The notes: generated from the letters alone by a model not told the origin. A stretch of DNA of 64,000 bases from Rhodococcus sp. AW25M09 (GCF_000333955.1 NZ_CAPS01000026.1:1-64000); one strand, 5' to 3'; shown: positions 1 to 9,388, counted from the stretch's first letter. Translations and numbers: made by a program.

Positions 1-26
1 CCGGTGCCGGCCTGTTGTCGATGCGG

Positions 27-209
27 TCAGGCCGCGACGGGTTGTCGAGATTCGTGCGGGTAGAGGTCGTCGTCGACAGTCTCCACTCGTTGCTGATCGA
101 GCAGGTCCGCCGTCGAGCATTCCCGAACACCGGTATCGACATCTACGACTGTGCGCCACCACTGATCACGATCGGGCGACTCCGGCCAGAGCACGGCTTC
201 CGTTTCCAC
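27..209 (-). CDS. small hypothetical protein downstream of hsp20
   Basis: A 60-residue reading frame on the same strand as hsp20, starting 53 bp after its stop. A strong purine-rich ribosome-binding site (GAGGGAAGG) lies about 9 nt before the GTG at 209, which is preferred over two in-frame GTGs just upstream. The protein is acidic, with two adjacent Trp residues near position 20, no transmembrane segment and no motif I recognise. Its position suggests co-transcription with the heat-shock gene. It could be a chance frame, because it is short and the opposite strand is also open. Confidence 0.4.
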   Translation of the reverse strand: METEAVLWPESPDRDQWWRTVVDVDTGVRECSTADLLDQQRVETVDDDLYPHESRQPVAA

Positions 210-262
210 TTGCACCACCTTCCCTCGGTGAATTCATCCGATTCGCTTGTGCACGTGCGTGA

Positions 263-712
263 TCAGGTCGACTGATGCTCGAGGGATCGTGTTTCGCCGC
301 TGAGCTCGGTGTGCGCGATGTCGATCTTTCGAGGCTTCGCGCGTTCGGCGAGGGGAATCGTCACCGAGAGCACTCCGTTGTCGTACGACGCCGAGATTCG
401 TTCGGTGTCGACGCCGTCACCGAGCGATACCTGCCTGCGGAACGTGCCCGCGAAGCGTTCCGAAGAGATCCACTGCACACCAGTGCTTTCCGGTGCGGAG
501 CGTCGAGCGGTGAGCGTCAGGGTGCCACGATCGACGTCGACGTCGATCGAGCCGGGGTCGACGCCGGGCAGATCGGCACTGAGCATGTAGTGATCATCGA
601 CCTTGTACAGGTCCATCGGCATGAACCGCGGAGCGCGGTCCGAACCGGACGAGGCACCCAGCATGGCCGAGGTGAGGGAATCGACATCACGGAACGGATC
701 GAAACGAAGCAC
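263..712 (-). CDS. hsp20: Hsp20/alpha-crystallin small heat-shock protein
   Basis: ATP-independent holdase chaperone of the Hsp18/Hsp20 family. The N-terminus has the usual DPFRD segment, followed by an alpha-crystallin domain (about residues 35-125) with the ADLPGVDP and DNGVLSVTIPL signatures; the latter is the conserved A-x-x-x-GVLxxxxP region. Total length is 149 residues, normal for the family. The GTG at 712 is chosen because AGGAG lies 9 nt upstream; a GTG at 721 would leave no spacing from that site. A CIRCE-like operator lies about 70 bp upstream, which implies HrcA control. A short co-oriented frame follows. Confidence 0.9.
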   Translation of the reverse strand: MLRFDPFRDVDSLTSAMLGASSGSDRAPRFMPMDLYKVDDHYMLSADLPGVDPGSIDVDVDRGTLTLTARRSAPESTGVQWISSERFAGTFRRQVSLGDGVDTERISASYDNGVLSVTIPLAERAKPRKIDIAHTELSGETRSLEHQST

Positions 713-783
713 AGCAACCACCTCCTGTACCCAGATGCGCTCGCCCCTGTGGCGAGTCGCTCCTCAACTGTGCAGAAAAGAAA

Positions 784-810
784 TTAGCACTCTCGACCAT
801 CGACTGCCAA
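784..810. promoter_or_regulatory. CIRCE operator (HrcA site) for hsp20
   Basis: The left arm TTAGCACTC is an exact match to the CIRCE consensus. It is followed by a 9-nt spacer and GACTGCCAA, which matches 7 of 9 positions of the right arm GAGTGCTAA. It lies about 70 bp upstream of the hsp20 start, where HrcA would block transcription in unstressed cells. No HspR-type HAIR repeat was seen here. Confidence 0.7.
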
Positions 811-888
811 GAGTCTTTACGGAGGTTCTCAGAAAATTTTCAGAACCAATGATGCTGGGCCGCAGTGGTGGTGGTAGTTCGTAGAAGT

Positions 889-1908
889 TCAGGCCCGACC
901 CGTCGATCGCAGTTCGTAGCGGCGTTCGGCGTACTCGAGATCGTCCTTCCACAAGCGCGCGGCAGTGAAGTTCATCGCCGGACGCAGCAGTCCGGACACC
1001 TTGCGCGCCATCTGGAATCCCGGGCGATCCGAGCTGGCGATCGTGGCCTCGATGACGGAGGTACGCGGGGTGCCGTCGGGTGCCGGAGCGAGCGGTGTGG
1101 CGTGCGTTTCGACGACGCTTCCCGCGCCTTCGCCGTCGAGGATGCGCATGATGATGGTGCGGGGGCCGGGGCAGACGAACTCGGCACGTACCGGAACTCC
1201 GACGCCGCGGCTGACTCGAAAGGTCACGTCTACCAGGAAGCGATCGTCTTCTTCGGGCACGTCGATCTCGGTGGGCGCGCTGACAACTTTCAGCCTCGCG
1301 AACGAGTACGGGTGAAACCATGCGCCGTGCCACGGGTCGAGCCGATTGGCGATGATGTCATCGGGCTCGCACTTACCGACGAGGGTCACCACACCGGCAA
1401 TGGCCGTCGACGCGGGCGGACGGATCGGAACCACCGGTACGGGCGTCGGCTCCTCACCACCGAGCTCGTCGAGCCGAACCCACACCAGAACCCCGTCGTC
1501 GAACGCGGGAACCGGACGCCACCCGGCCTTGCCCTTCGGTCCGAGCGCCAAACCGTGCCAGCGGCAGACCAACGCGTCGCACTCGATCTTCGCGGTGTCC
1601 AACGCAGCACCGAGGTGTGGACATGCGCCCGGCCCGATGTGCACCTTGCCGGCAGAGTCACGCCACGCAACGAGTTCGGTGGTTCCCACATAGCGACCGA
1701 ACGGCTTGTCGGCCTTGACGTCGCGACTGGCCGCGAACACGAACCAGTTACCGGAAGTCCGCGTCTTGGCGCGCTTCAGAGCCGACTCGATGACCTGGGG
1801 ATTCGCACCCTTCCAGGTGGGCTCCTGCTTGGCCCACGACTCCGACGGTAACGGTTGCAAAGGCATCGTCTTCGGCCACCGTCGTCGTACTGCATCCAGC
1901 GCGGTCAT
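889..1908 (-). CDS. Rieske [2Fe-2S] protein with DUF5914-like C-terminal domain
   Basis: A 339-residue protein with a Rieske iron-sulfur domain at about residues 55-165. The cluster ligands are visible as CPH at about 99 and CRWH about 20 residues later. The C-terminal half (from the LDPWHGAWFHPYSF segment) resembles the DUF5914 family and not a classical ring-hydroxylating catalytic domain; I recall similar actinobacterial proteins near carotenoid genes, but nothing here confirms a substrate. The ATG at 1908 has GGGAG 6 nt upstream and is preferred to the TTG at 1920. It is separated from the ferredoxin reductase by 165 bp containing paired repeats. Confidence 0.75.
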   Translation of the reverse strand: MTALDAVRRRWPKTMPLQPLPSESWAKQEPTWKGANPQVIESALKRAKTRTSGNWFVFAASRDVKADKPFGRYVGTTELVAWRDSAGKVHIGPGACPHLGAALDTAKIECDALVCRWHGLALGPKGKAGWRPVPAFDDGVLVWVRLDELGGEEPTPVPVVPIRPPASTAIAGVVTLVGKCEPDDIIANRLDPWHGAWFHPYSFARLKVVSAPTEIDVPEEDDRFLVDVTFRVSRGVGVPVRAEFVCPGPRTIIMRILDGEGAGSVVETHATPLAPAPDGTPRTSVIEATIASSDRPGFQMARKVSGLLRPAMNFTAARLWKDDLEYAERRYELRSTGRA

Positions 1909-1965
1909 TGCTGCTCCCAAAGTCGACAGTCGGTGTTCTCCTCCATTGTTCCCGCTCCTTGGTAC

Positions 1966-2015
1966 TCAATGTGACATCTGGTGGCCTTTTCGGGGGTCAA
2001 TGTCACATCGAGTGG
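1966..2015. promoter_or_regulatory. paired repeats upstream of the Rieske/DUF5914 gene, possible operator
   Basis: Two 19-bp copies starting TCAATGTGACATC and TCAATGTCACATC begin 31 bp apart (about three helical turns). Within them TGTGACAT (1970-1977) and ATGTCACA (2000-2007) are perfect inverted arms. They lie 58-107 bp upstream of the gene start at 1908, a typical operator position. The regulator is unknown. Confidence 0.4.
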
Positions 2016-2073
2016 ACTGCGGGAGGGGTGAGGGATTGACGGGAATCCGTCTGCGGAGGCAAATGGTGGACGC

Positions 2074-3222
2074 TCAGGTCACCAGGTTCGAGGTATCGAT
2101 CACCTGGCGACGCCATTTGCCGAAGGATCGCGGCGAGGAGACGGCGAGCACGGCGACCGGGTGATTGCCGTGTCGGTAGAGCGCGACGAAAGGGCCGGTT
2201 GTGGGGTCGCCCTCGACGATTTCGGCGACGCTTTCGGCTTCGTGGCGTCCGGCGAACTGGATTCGTGCGTCGTATTGGTCCGACCACACGTACGGCAGGC
2301 CGGCGAACTTTCTCGACGAGCCGGTGAGCAATGCCTCCACTGCAATGGCCGGTCTGGTAGCGGCCGATGTCCAGTGTTCGTCGCGCGCCACGGCACCGGT
2401 TGCCGGATCGCGGACGGCGGCGCAGTCACCCACGGCGAGGACGGCCGGGTTCGAGGTGACGCCGCGTTGATCGGTCACCACTGCGCCGCTGATCTCCAAC
2501 CCGCATCCGTCGAGCCAGCCGACGTTCGGCACCGAACCGACCCCGAGTACGACGACATCGGATTCGATCACCGTGCCGTCCGCCAACTGCACGGCGCGCA
2601 CCCTCCCGGCGTCGGTGACGAATCCGGCCACGGACGCTCCGGTCAGCAGGGTCGCGCCGGCGATGCGGTGCCACCCGGCGATGAGCGCCCCCAGCTCACC
2701 ACCGAACACGCGGGACAGCGGAGTCTGCGACGCCTCGACCACCGTCACCGATGCGCCCAATCGAATGGCAGTGGAGGCAACCTCGCTGCCGATGAATCCG
2801 GCACCGACCACGGTGAGTCGAACTCCCGACGCCAACGAGCTGCGCAGAGCAAGCGCGTCGTCGAGGCTGCGGAGTACGTGAATACCGTCGATCCCTGCGG
2901 TTCCCGGTAGGCGGCTCGCCGCAGCACCCGTTGCTATCACGACCGCATCCGCGCTCACGTCACCGGACACGGTCGACACCGTCGTCCCCGACAGCCCTGT
3001 CGCCGCACAACCGAGCCGCCATTCGACGTCGAGGTCGGCGACATCGAGCGGCACGGTCGATTCGTCACCGAGCAGAAATGCCTTGGACAGCGGCGGACGG
3101 TCGTACGGCAGGTGTACCTCGTCGCCGATCATCGTGATGTGTCCGTCGAACCCCTGATCTCGCAAGGCTCGTGCCGCACAGACCCCAGCGAGGGAGGCCC
3201 CGACCACCGTCACCGATCTCAT
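2074..3222 (-). CDS. FAD-dependent ferredoxin reductase (pyridine nucleotide-disulfide type)
   Basis: Passes electrons from NAD(P)H to a Rieske ferredoxin. The 382-residue protein starts with an ADP-binding fold (VVGASLAGVCAARALRDQG) and has a second nucleotide-binding motif in the middle (VVGAGFIGSEVA) and a C-terminal FAD signature (LAVGDCAAV), as in BphA4/putidaredoxin-reductase relatives. The ATG at 3222 overlaps the ferredoxin stop in an ATGA, so the two genes are translationally coupled; a longer frame to 3360 would run through the ferredoxin gene. It likely serves the Rieske oxygenase alpha subunit encoded at 7484-8635. Confidence 0.9.
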   Translation of the reverse strand: MRSVTVVGASLAGVCAARALRDQGFDGHITMIGDEVHLPYDRPPLSKAFLLGDESTVPLDVADLDVEWRLGCAATGLSGTTVSTVSGDVSADAVVIATGAAASRLPGTAGIDGIHVLRSLDDALALRSSLASGVRLTVVGAGFIGSEVASTAIRLGASVTVVEASQTPLSRVFGGELGALIAGWHRIAGATLLTGASVAGFVTDAGRVRAVQLADGTVIESDVVVLGVGSVPNVGWLDGCGLEISGAVVTDQRGVTSNPAVLAVGDCAAVRDPATGAVARDEHWTSAATRPAIAVEALLTGSSRKFAGLPYVWSDQYDARIQFAGRHEAESVAEIVEGDPTTGPFVALYRHGNHPVAVLAVSSPRSFGKWRRQVIDTSNLVT

Positions 3223-3554
3223 GGATTGACCGCGACGCGGATGACACCGTCCTCGACGTACACAGCGTGCGTCCGCACGGGAATTTTGGCGGGCGCGCCC
3301 AGTGCAGCCCCGGTGCGGAGGTCGAAACATGCTGTGTGCAAGGGGCATTCGACGGCGCATCCCTCTACCCAGCCCTCGGACAGGGATGCGTCCTGGTGAG
3401 TGCAGGTGTCGTCGATGGCGAAGAGCTCGCCCTCGACGTTGAAGATCGCGATCGGCGGTGCCCCTACCGGCGTGACGCGTAGTGCCTCGCCGTCGGGCAG
3501 ATCCTCGGCGCGACCGACGTCGAGCAGGACGCGGGTGGAAAACGTTGCGGTCAT
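3219..3554 (-). CDS. Rieske-type [2Fe-2S] ferredoxin
   Basis: A 111-residue soluble ferredoxin. The Rieske ligands are CTH near residue 53 and CPLH about 19 residues later. Proteins of this type carry electrons from the FAD reductase to a terminal Rieske oxygenase. It is the first gene of a two-gene operon with the reductase (4-bp overlap) and is transcribed divergently from the flavoenzyme/oxygenase operon that starts at 3733. The split arrangement suggests all three electron-transfer parts are controlled from the shared 178-bp promoter region. Confidence 0.9.
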   Translation of the reverse strand: MTATFSTRVLLDVGRAEDLPDGEALRVTPVGAPPIAIFNVEGELFAIDDTCTHQDASLSEGWVEGCAVECPLHTACFDLRTGAALGAPAKIPVRTHAVYVEDGVIRVAVNP

Positions 3555-3660
3555 CGGCGGGCCTCCAGGGACCTTACGGATTTACGGAGCTTGTGTTGTA
3601 CCCAGCGTGAGATCACCCGGTTGCGGCGATGGAACGCTCGAGTTTCAATCATGTGAATCT

Positions 3661-3696
3661 GTTGCGCTATGCGAAGCGCAGTTCGTATTGTGCAAC
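3661..3696. promoter_or_regulatory. nested inverted repeat in divergent promoter, candidate IclR operator
   Basis: TGCGCT (3663-3668) and AGCGCA (3675-3680) form a perfect 6-bp palindrome with a 6-nt spacer. It is enclosed by GTTGC (3661) and GCAAC (3692-3696). The element sits 37-72 bp before the 3733 start and also fronts the ferredoxin operon. The nearest regulator is the IclR protein at 8609-9370, so it is a plausible binding site; this assignment is inferred. Confidence 0.4.
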
Positions 3697-3732
3697 TAAA
3701 TCTTCTCGACGTACACCCCCAAGGAGCGAGTC

Positions 3733-6165
3733 ATGTCACCGAGCATCCCGAGGGTTGTGATCGTCGGTGCCGGAATCGTCGGCTGCAGCCTCGCCGACGA
3801 ACTCACCGCGCGCGGCTGGACGGACGTGACGGTGCTGGACAAGGGGCCGCTACCGCTCACCGGGGGATCCACCTCGCACGCCCCGGGCCTGGTGTTCGCC
3901 ACCAACTCCTCGCGCTCGATGTCGCGTTTCGCCGCGTACACGGCGTCGAAATTCAAGAAGCTCGACTGCTTTCTCGACGTCGGTGGCTTGGAAGTGGCGA
4001 CGACGCCGGAGCGCGTCGACGAACTGCATCGACGTCACGGATTCGCGTCCTCCTGGGGCCTCACCTCGGAGGTGGTCGACGCCGACCGTTGTCTCGAGCT
4101 GTATCCCCTCCTGGATCGCGGCCGGATCCTGGCCGGACTGCATACTCCCGACGACGGGCTGGCCAAGGCCGTGAGGGCCAGCGCGACGCAGGCCGAGGCG
4201 GCTACCGCGCGCGGCGCGCGCTTCATCGGCGGCATGGCAGTGACATCGATCGATCAGACCAGCGGTCGGGTCACGGCCGTGCGAGCGGGCGAGCACACAT
4301 TCGAGGCAGACATCGTCGTCTGTTGCGCCGGCTTCTGGGGACCCGAGCTGGGCGAGCTCCTCGGCATGAGGGTTCCCCTGCAGCCACTGGCGCATCAGTA
4401 CGCGCACACGACGGCGTTGGACCTGCCGTCGCGTCGAGCCGGGACCGAGGCGGTCCTGCCCATCCTTCGTTATCAGGACGAGCGGTTGTACTACCGCGAA
4501 CACGGTGATCATCTCGGAATCGGCTCGTATCACCATCGCCCCATGCCCGTGGATTCTCGCGACCTCGGCTCGAGCGAGAATGTGACCGCCGAGAGCATGC
4601 CGTCGTCGATGCCTTTCACCGAAGACGATTTCGCCGATGCCTGGCAGCGCAGCACCGAGCTGATTCCCACTCTCGGACAAGCAAAACTACAGCACGCGTT
4701 CAACGGTATCTTCTCCTTCACCCCGGACGGTGCGCCGATCGTCGGTGAATCACGAGAAGTGCAGGGTCTGTGGGTATCCGAGGCGATCTGGGTGACGCAT
4801 TCTGCCGGAGTCGCGAAATCGCTCGCCGAGCAGATGGTCACCGGGCACAGCGAGATCGACATGCACGAGTGCGATCTGTACCGATTCGAGAAGACCGACC
4901 TGGTGCCGTCGAACGTCGCGCGCACGAGCGCACAGAACTTCGTCGAGGTATACGACATTCTTCATCCGCTTCAGCCGAAAGTGGAACCGCGTCCGCTGCG
5001 AGTCAGCCCGTTCTACGGTCGTCAACAGGAGCTCGGCGCTGTGTTTCTCGACGGTGCCGGATGGGAGCGGCCGCATTGGTACGAGTCGAACAGCGCTCTA
5101 CTCGAACAACTTCCGGAGCAGTGGCAGGCACCGAAGCGGGAGCCGTGGTCGGCGCAGTTCTGGTCGCCCATCAGCGCCGTAGAGGCCTGGCGTACCCGTG
5201 AGGCCGTGGCGATGTACGACATGACCCCGCTCCGACGCCTCGAGGTCGGCGGGCCGGGCGCGCTGGCGATGCTGCAGAACCTGACGACCAATCAGTTGGA
5301 CAAGAAGGTCGGCAGCGTCACCTACGCATTGATGCTCGACGCCACCGGCGGCATCCGCAGCGATGTGACCGTCGCGCGGGTGGCCGCGGATCGCTTCCAG
5401 GTGGGCGTGAACGGACCCCTCGACGACGACTGGATGCTGCGCCATGCCGGTAGCGACGTGTATGTCCGCGACATCACCGGTGCCACAGCGTGTATCGGGC
5501 TGTGGGGCCCTTTGGCTCGCGAAGTACTGTCGCCGCTGACCTCAGCCGACATCTCCCACACCGGCCTGAAGTACTTCAACGGCGCGACGATCGCGGTGGG
5601 CGGAGTCGACGTCCTTGCCCTTCGGCTGTCGTACGTGGGCGAGCTCGGCTGGGAGCTCTACACCGACGCCGACACCGCACTGCGCCTGTGGGACACCCTC
5701 TGGGAGGCAGGTCAGGCGCACGGCGTCGTCGCCGCGGGACGAAGTGCGTTCAACAGCCTCAGGTTGGAAAAGGGCTACCGCTCGTGGGGCACCGACATGA
5801 CGACCGAACACGACCCGTACCAGGCCGGGCTCGGATTTGCGGTTCGAAAGACCAAGGGCGACTTCATCGGTGCCACTGCCTTGCAGGAGGGTCGGGGCGG
5901 TCCGGTGCTGACCTGCCTGACCTTGGACGACCCGTCGCACGTGGTGATGGGTAAGGAACCGGTGCTGATCGATGGCACCGTGGCCGGCTACGTCACCAGT
6001 GCTGCCTACGGCTACACGGTCGGCAAGACGGTGGCCTATGCGTGGCTTCCGGCCGGGCTGCAACCCGGTGATCACGTTGCAGTGCAATACTTCCGAGACC
6101 AACTGCCCGCAACGGTCATGGCCGAACCGCTGGTGGATCCCGGCATGAACAAGATCAGATGCTGA
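3733..6165 (+). CDS. dimethylglycine oxidase/dehydrogenase-like flavoprotein with GcvT domains
   Basis: An 810-residue, two-module enzyme. An N-terminal DAO-type FAD domain ([17 protein letters not shown], residues 8-25) carries a STSHAPG motif whose His49 matches the residue that covalently binds FAD in Arthrobacter dimethylglycine oxidase. An FAO_M-like linker near 370-425 is followed by GcvT and GcvT_C folate-binding domains to the C-terminus. The family demethylates dimethylglycine (or sarcosine) and passes the one-carbon unit to tetrahydrofolate. An AAGGAG site precedes the ATG. It heads an operon with the sarcosine-oxidase-like gene and a Rieske oxygenase, consistent with betaine breakdown. 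Whether it reduces oxygen or another acceptor cannot be told. Confidence 0.88.
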   Translation: MSPSIPRVVIVGAGIVGCSLADELTARGWTDVTVLDKGPLPLTGGSTSHAPGLVFATNSSRSMSRFAAYTASKFKKLDCFLDVGGLEVATTPERVDELHRRHGFASSWGLTSEVVDADRCLELYPLLDRGRILAGLHTPDDGLAKAVRASATQAEAATARGARFIGGMAVTSIDQTSGRVTAVRAGEHTFEADIVVCCAGFWGPELGELLGMRVPLQPLAHQYAHTTALDLPSRRAGTEAVLPILRYQDERLYYREHGDHLGIGSYHHRPMPVDSRDLGSSENVTAESMPSSMPFTEDDFADAWQRSTELIPTLGQAKLQHAFNGIFSFTPDGAPIVGESREVQGLWVSEAIWVTHSAGVAKSLAEQMVTGHSEIDMHECDLYRFEKTDLVPSNVARTSAQNFVEVYDILHPLQPKVEPRPLRVSPFYGRQQELGAVFLDGAGWERPHWYESNSALLEQLPEQWQAPKREPWSAQFWSPISAVEAWRTREAVAMYDMTPLRRLEVGGPGALAMLQNLTTNQLDKKVGSVTYALMLDATGGIRSDVTVARVAADRFQVGVNGPLDDDWMLRHAGSDVYVRDITGATACIGLWGPLAREVLSPLTSADISHTGLKYFNGATIAVGGVDVLALRLSYVGELGWELYTDADTALRLWDTLWEAGQAHGVVAAGRSAFNSLRLEKGYRSWGTDMTTEHDPYQAGLGFAVRKTKGDFIGATALQEGRGGPVLTCLTLDDPSHVVMGKEPVLIDGTVAGYVTSAAYGYTVGKTVAYAWLPAGLQPGDHVAVQYFRDQLPATVMAEPLVDPGMNKIRC

Positions 6166-6325
6166 GCCGGGAGTGGAGCCCGCAGGAACGACCCAGAAGC
6201 CGGGAGTGGAGCCCGCAGGAACGACCCAGAAGACGGGAGTGGAGCCCGCAGGAACGACCCAGAAGCCGGGAGTGGAGCCCGCAGGAACGACCCAGAAGCC
6301 GGGAGTGGAGCCCGCAGGAACAACA
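6166..6325. repeat. tandem 33-bp repeat array, about 4.9 copies
   Basis: Five consecutive units start at 6166, 6199, 6232, 6265 and 6298; the core reads GGGAGTGGAGCCCGCAGG. Units 1, 2 and 4 are identical, unit 3 has one substitution, and unit 5 diverges in its last bases where the soxA-like ribosome-binding site begins. The array fills the whole gap between the flavoprotein stop and the next gene. The unit is a multiple of three and stop-free in the frame of the downstream gene. There are no spacers, so it is not CRISPR. Confidence 0.95.
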
Positions 6326-6335
6326 TAGGAGAGAT

Positions 6336-7487
6336 ATGACGTACGACGTGATCGTTCTCGGTATCGGTGGCATGGGAAGCGCCGCCGCCTATCACCTCGC
6401 GAAACGCGGACAGCGGGTGCTGGGTATCGACCAGTTCGGTCCCGCACATGCTCTGGGCTCGAGTCATGGCGGTTCGCGGATCTACCGCCAGTCGTACTTC
6501 GAGGATCCCGCCTACGTGCCGTTGCTGCTGCGTGCGTACGAACTGTGGCACGACCTCGCGTCGGACAGTGGCCGGGATGTGTACACCGAGACCGGTGGCC
6601 TGTATATCGGACGGCCGGACGGGACCACGTTCGGCGGCAGCCTGCGAGCCTCGGAGCAGTGGGGCTTGAAGCACGATGTGCTCGATCCCACCGATGCGCG
6701 GCGACGCTTCCCGACGGTGCGACTGCAGCCCGACGAGTTCGCCCTGTTCGAGGAGAAGGCGGGAATCACACGACCGGAGACGACGGTCGGTGCCCACCTC
6801 GATCTCGCCGAGGCGGCCGGTGCCGAACTCCGGTACGACGAGAAGGTGCTCGGCTGGGAATCCGACGACACGTCGGTGACCGTGACGACGGCGGCAGGTA
6901 CCTATACCGCCGGAGCACTGGTGATCTCACCGGGGGCATGGGCACCGAAGCTGCTTGCCGAAATCGGAGTCCCCATGGTGGTGGAGCGGCAGGTGATGCA
7001 CTGGATCACCCCGAACTCGGGGGAAGCACCGTTCGACAGCTCGCACCATCCGGTGTACATCTGCGGTGACGGACCGGATCAGATCTACGGCTTCCCGGCT
7101 ATCGACGGCGACGGCGGTGGCGTGAAGATCTCCTTCTTCCGCGCCGGTACGCCGTGCGATCCCGACACCATCGACCGGATCGTGCATCCCGAGGAGATAG
7201 CTCGCCTGCAGGAACGCATCGTCACCACTTTTCCGGCGTTGTCCGGTCCACACCTGGATGCGAGGACCTGCATGTACACCACCACGCCGGACGAGCACTT
7301 CGTCCTCGCGAAGCACCCGAACCATGCGAATGTGACCGTGGCGTGCGGATTCTCGGGTCACGGGTTCAAGTTCGTTCCGGTCATCGGGGAAGTCCTCGCC
7401 GACCTCGCGATCGACGGTGCCACCGAGCACCCCATCGCGTTGTTCGATCCCGCCAGAGCGACGCTCGACCAGGTGGTATCGGCATGA
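6336..7487 (+). CDS. sarcosine oxidase / N-methyl amino-acid oxidase (MSOX/SolA family)
   Basis: A 383-residue monomeric-sarcosine-oxidase-type flavoenzyme that oxidatively demethylates N-methyl amino acids, releasing formaldehyde. It opens with a GxGxxG dinucleotide fold ([19 protein letters not shown]). The [11 protein letters not shown] segment near residue 310 contains the Cys that carries covalent 8-alpha-S-cysteinyl FAD in the family, followed by the GFSGHGFKF motif. The ATG at 6336 has AGGAG directly upstream. An in-frame ATG at 6159 would prepend 59 residues of repeat-encoded REWSPQERP peptides and is less likely. The stop overlaps the next gene in an ATGA. Confidence 0.88.
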   Translation: MTYDVIVLGIGGMGSAAAYHLAKRGQRVLGIDQFGPAHALGSSHGGSRIYRQSYFEDPAYVPLLLRAYELWHDLASDSGRDVYTETGGLYIGRPDGTTFGGSLRASEQWGLKHDVLDPTDARRRFPTVRLQPDEFALFEEKAGITRPETTVGAHLDLAEAAGAELRYDEKVLGWESDDTSVTVTTAAGTYTAGALVISPGAWAPKLLAEIGVPMVVERQVMHWITPNSGEAPFDSSHHPVYICGDGPDQIYGFPAIDGDGGGVKISFFRAGTPCDPDTIDRIVHPEEIARLQERIVTTFPALSGPHLDARTCMYTTTPDEHFVLAKHPNHANVTVACGFSGHGFKFVPVIGEVLADLAIDGATEHPIALFDPARATLDQVVSA

Positions 7488-8635
7488 CGATGCTCGAACC
7501 CGAACTGGCACCCGAGCCCACCCTGCTGCCCACGTTGGGCGGCGAGACCTACATCGATCCGGCGTACTTCGTGCGCGAGCAAGCGCAGATCTTCGAGCAG
7601 ATGTGGTTCTGTGCGATCAGATCCGACGACATCCCTGATCCTGGCAATTTCCGAACGGTGCAGGTGGGACGAGAGTCGGTTCTGGTCAGCCGGAATCGAA
7701 AAGGCGGTGTGACCGCATTTTTCAACATCTGCCGGCACCGGGGCGCGACTCTGTGCACCGAGGCATCGGGAACTGTGCGACGAAACTTTCAATGTCCTTA
7801 CCACGCATGGACCTACGACTTGGACGGCAAGCTGATCGCTGCCCCGAACCTTATCGATATGCCGATGATCGATCGCGTCGAGTACGGGCTGCGCAAGGTT
7901 CACGTTCGCGAGTGGCTCGGCTATGTGTGGGTGTGCGTGGCCGACACTGCTCCGTCGTTCGAGGAGACCGTGCAGGGCGACGTTCGTGAACGGCTCGGAG
8001 GCCTCGGCGCGATCGACTCGTACAGCATGGATTCACTTGCGTTGGGGCGTCGGATCGTCTACGACGTCAAGGCAAATTGGAAGCTGATCGTCGAGAATTT
8101 CATGGAGTGCTATCACTGCGCGACCATCCACCCGGAACTGACCGAGGTGCTGCCCGAGTTCGCCGACGGTCTTGCTGCGCAGAGCTACGTGGGCCACGGT
8201 GCCGAATTCGGCAGCGACATAGCTGGATTCACCGTCGATGGCTCCCATGGATTCGACGCCCTCGACGGAATCGGAGAAGACCGTGACCGGCGGTACTACG
8301 CCCTCACCGTCCGGCCGACTGTGTTCGTCAATCTTGTTCCCGACCACGTGATCATCCATCGGATGTTTCCGATGGCGGTCGATCGGACGGTCGTCGAATG
8401 CGATTGGCTGTATGTGCCTGCGGTAGTCGCCGATCCGAGCAACGCCGAGACGATGAACAAGTCGGTGGAGCTGTTCCATCGCGTCAACGAACAGGACTTC
8501 GAGGCGTGTGAGCGGTGCCAGCCGGCGATGTCGTCACGGATGTACCGCGACGGAGGAGTACTGGTGCCGGCCGAACATCACATCGGTGAATTTCACGACT
8601 GGGTGGCCTCACGCCTGGCCGGACCACCCCAGTAG
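7484..8635 (+). CDS. Rieske non-heme iron oxygenase alpha subunit (glycine-betaine monooxygenase type)
   Basis: A 383-residue catalytic subunit. The Rieske centre is CRH near residue 84 and CPYH about 20 residues later, and the mononuclear iron site is in [16 protein letters not shown]. The length and these motifs fit the GbcA/stachydrine-demethylase branch of quaternary-amine demethylases better than aromatic dioxygenases. Start is coupled (ATGA) to the sarcosine-oxidase gene. With the ferredoxin and reductase at 2074-3554 it forms a complete three-component oxygenase. The expected first step is betaine to dimethylglycine, which then feeds the two flavoenzymes. Carnitine or proline betaine remain possible substrates. 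Confidence 0.85.
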   Translation: MTMLEPELAPEPTLLPTLGGETYIDPAYFVREQAQIFEQMWFCAIRSDDIPDPGNFRTVQVGRESVLVSRNRKGGVTAFFNICRHRGATLCTEASGTVRRNFQCPYHAWTYDLDGKLIAAPNLIDMPMIDRVEYGLRKVHVREWLGYVWVCVADTAPSFEETVQGDVRERLGGLGAIDSYSMDSLALGRRIVYDVKANWKLIVENFMECYHCATIHPELTEVLPEFADGLAAQSYVGHGAEFGSDIAGFTVDGSHGFDALDGIGEDRDRRYYALTVRPTVFVNLVPDHVIIHRMFPMAVDRTVVECDWLYVPAVVADPSNAETMNKSVELFHRVNEQDFEACERCQPAMSSRMYRDGGVLVPAEHHIGEFHDWVASRLAGPPQ

Positions 8636-9370
8636 CGTCGACACCTGCTGTGCGGCAGCGAGAACGGAAGTACCTGCAGCGGTAAGACGTTCGTCGTCGA
8701 GTCGGTAGGTGGGGCCCGAGACGGTGATCGCGCCGACCGCGGTACCGTCGTAGCTGAGGATCGTTGCTGCCGTTGCGTTCAGTCCGATCTCGAGTTCTTC
8801 GCGGGCATAAGCGATTCCGGTGGCGCGCACGGTCTCGATCTCGTCGAGCAGATTTGCCTTGGTGGTGATGGTGTTCGCGGTGAACAGCTCCAGATGGCTC
8901 TCGACTCCGGCTTTGAACAGCGAGTCGTCGTATGCCATCAGGGCTTTCCCGCTCGAGGTCGCATGCAGCGCGGACCGCTCACCGAGCCAGTTGTGACTGA
9001 TGATCGACGAACCGCCGCGAACCTGATCGATGTTGACCGTCACGTTGCCGTCGGGCACTGCGATATTGACGGTCTCGCCGATGGCGTCGGCGAGTTCCTC
9101 GAGAATGGGCCGGGCGATGCGGGTGATGTCGAGCTGAGCGGACACCGAGGTTGCGAGGCGAATCAGGCCGATACCGAGTCGGTACTTGCCGCGCTCGCCG
9201 GGTTGCTCGACGAGCCTGCGGAATTCGAGGGCGCTGAGCAGGCGGAAGGCCGTGGACTTGTGTACGTCGAGATGCGCCGCAACATCCTGAACGCCGGACT
9301 CACCGTGATCGGCCAGGTACTCGAGCACCTCGATCGCGCGGTCGACGGACTGGATGGGGGAATCGGACAT
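8609..9370 (-). CDS. IclR-family transcriptional regulator
   Basis: A 253-residue regulator with an N-terminal winged helix-turn-helix (VQDVAAHLDVHKSTAFRLLSALE, about residues 26-50) and a C-terminal IclR effector domain (IGETVNIAV and a GxxxAxxAT-like HATSSGKALMA segment). It is convergent with the Rieske oxygenase gene and its 3' end overlaps that gene by 27 bp. IclR proteins often sense a pathway intermediate, so this is the likely local controller of the demethylation locus. A nested palindrome at 3661-3696 is a candidate site. Confidence 0.88.
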   Translation of the reverse strand: MSDSPIQSVDRAIEVLEYLADHGESGVQDVAAHLDVHKSTAFRLLSALEFRRLVEQPGERGKYRLGIGLIRLATSVSAQLDITRIARPILEELADAIGETVNIAVPDGNVTVNIDQVRGGSSIISHNWLGERSALHATSSGKALMAYDDSLFKAGVESHLELFTANTITTKANLLDEIETVRATGIAYAREELEIGLNATAATILSYDGTAVGAITVSGPTYRLDDERLTAAGTSVLAAAQQVSTLLGWSGQA

Positions 9371-9388
9371 GAACCCAGTGTTGCAGAC

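Noticed and set aside
712-888. HspR-type HAIR inverted repeat upstream of hsp20
   Set aside because: No CTTGAGT-N7-ACTCAAG pattern present; the CIRCE match explains the region better.
2161-2910. Long plus-strand open frame opposite the ferredoxin reductase gene
   Set aside because: It is the complement of a gene with clear FAD and NAD motifs and shows no domain; typical high-GC shadow frame.
6166-6325. Regular 33-bp repeats resembling a CRISPR array
   Set aside because: Units are directly adjacent with no spacers and no cas genes nearby; this is a tandem minisatellite.
8609-8635. Overlap of the Rieske oxygenase and IclR genes as a sign of frameshift
   Set aside because: Both proteins have normal lengths and intact C-termini; a 27-bp convergent overlap is common in compact genomes.
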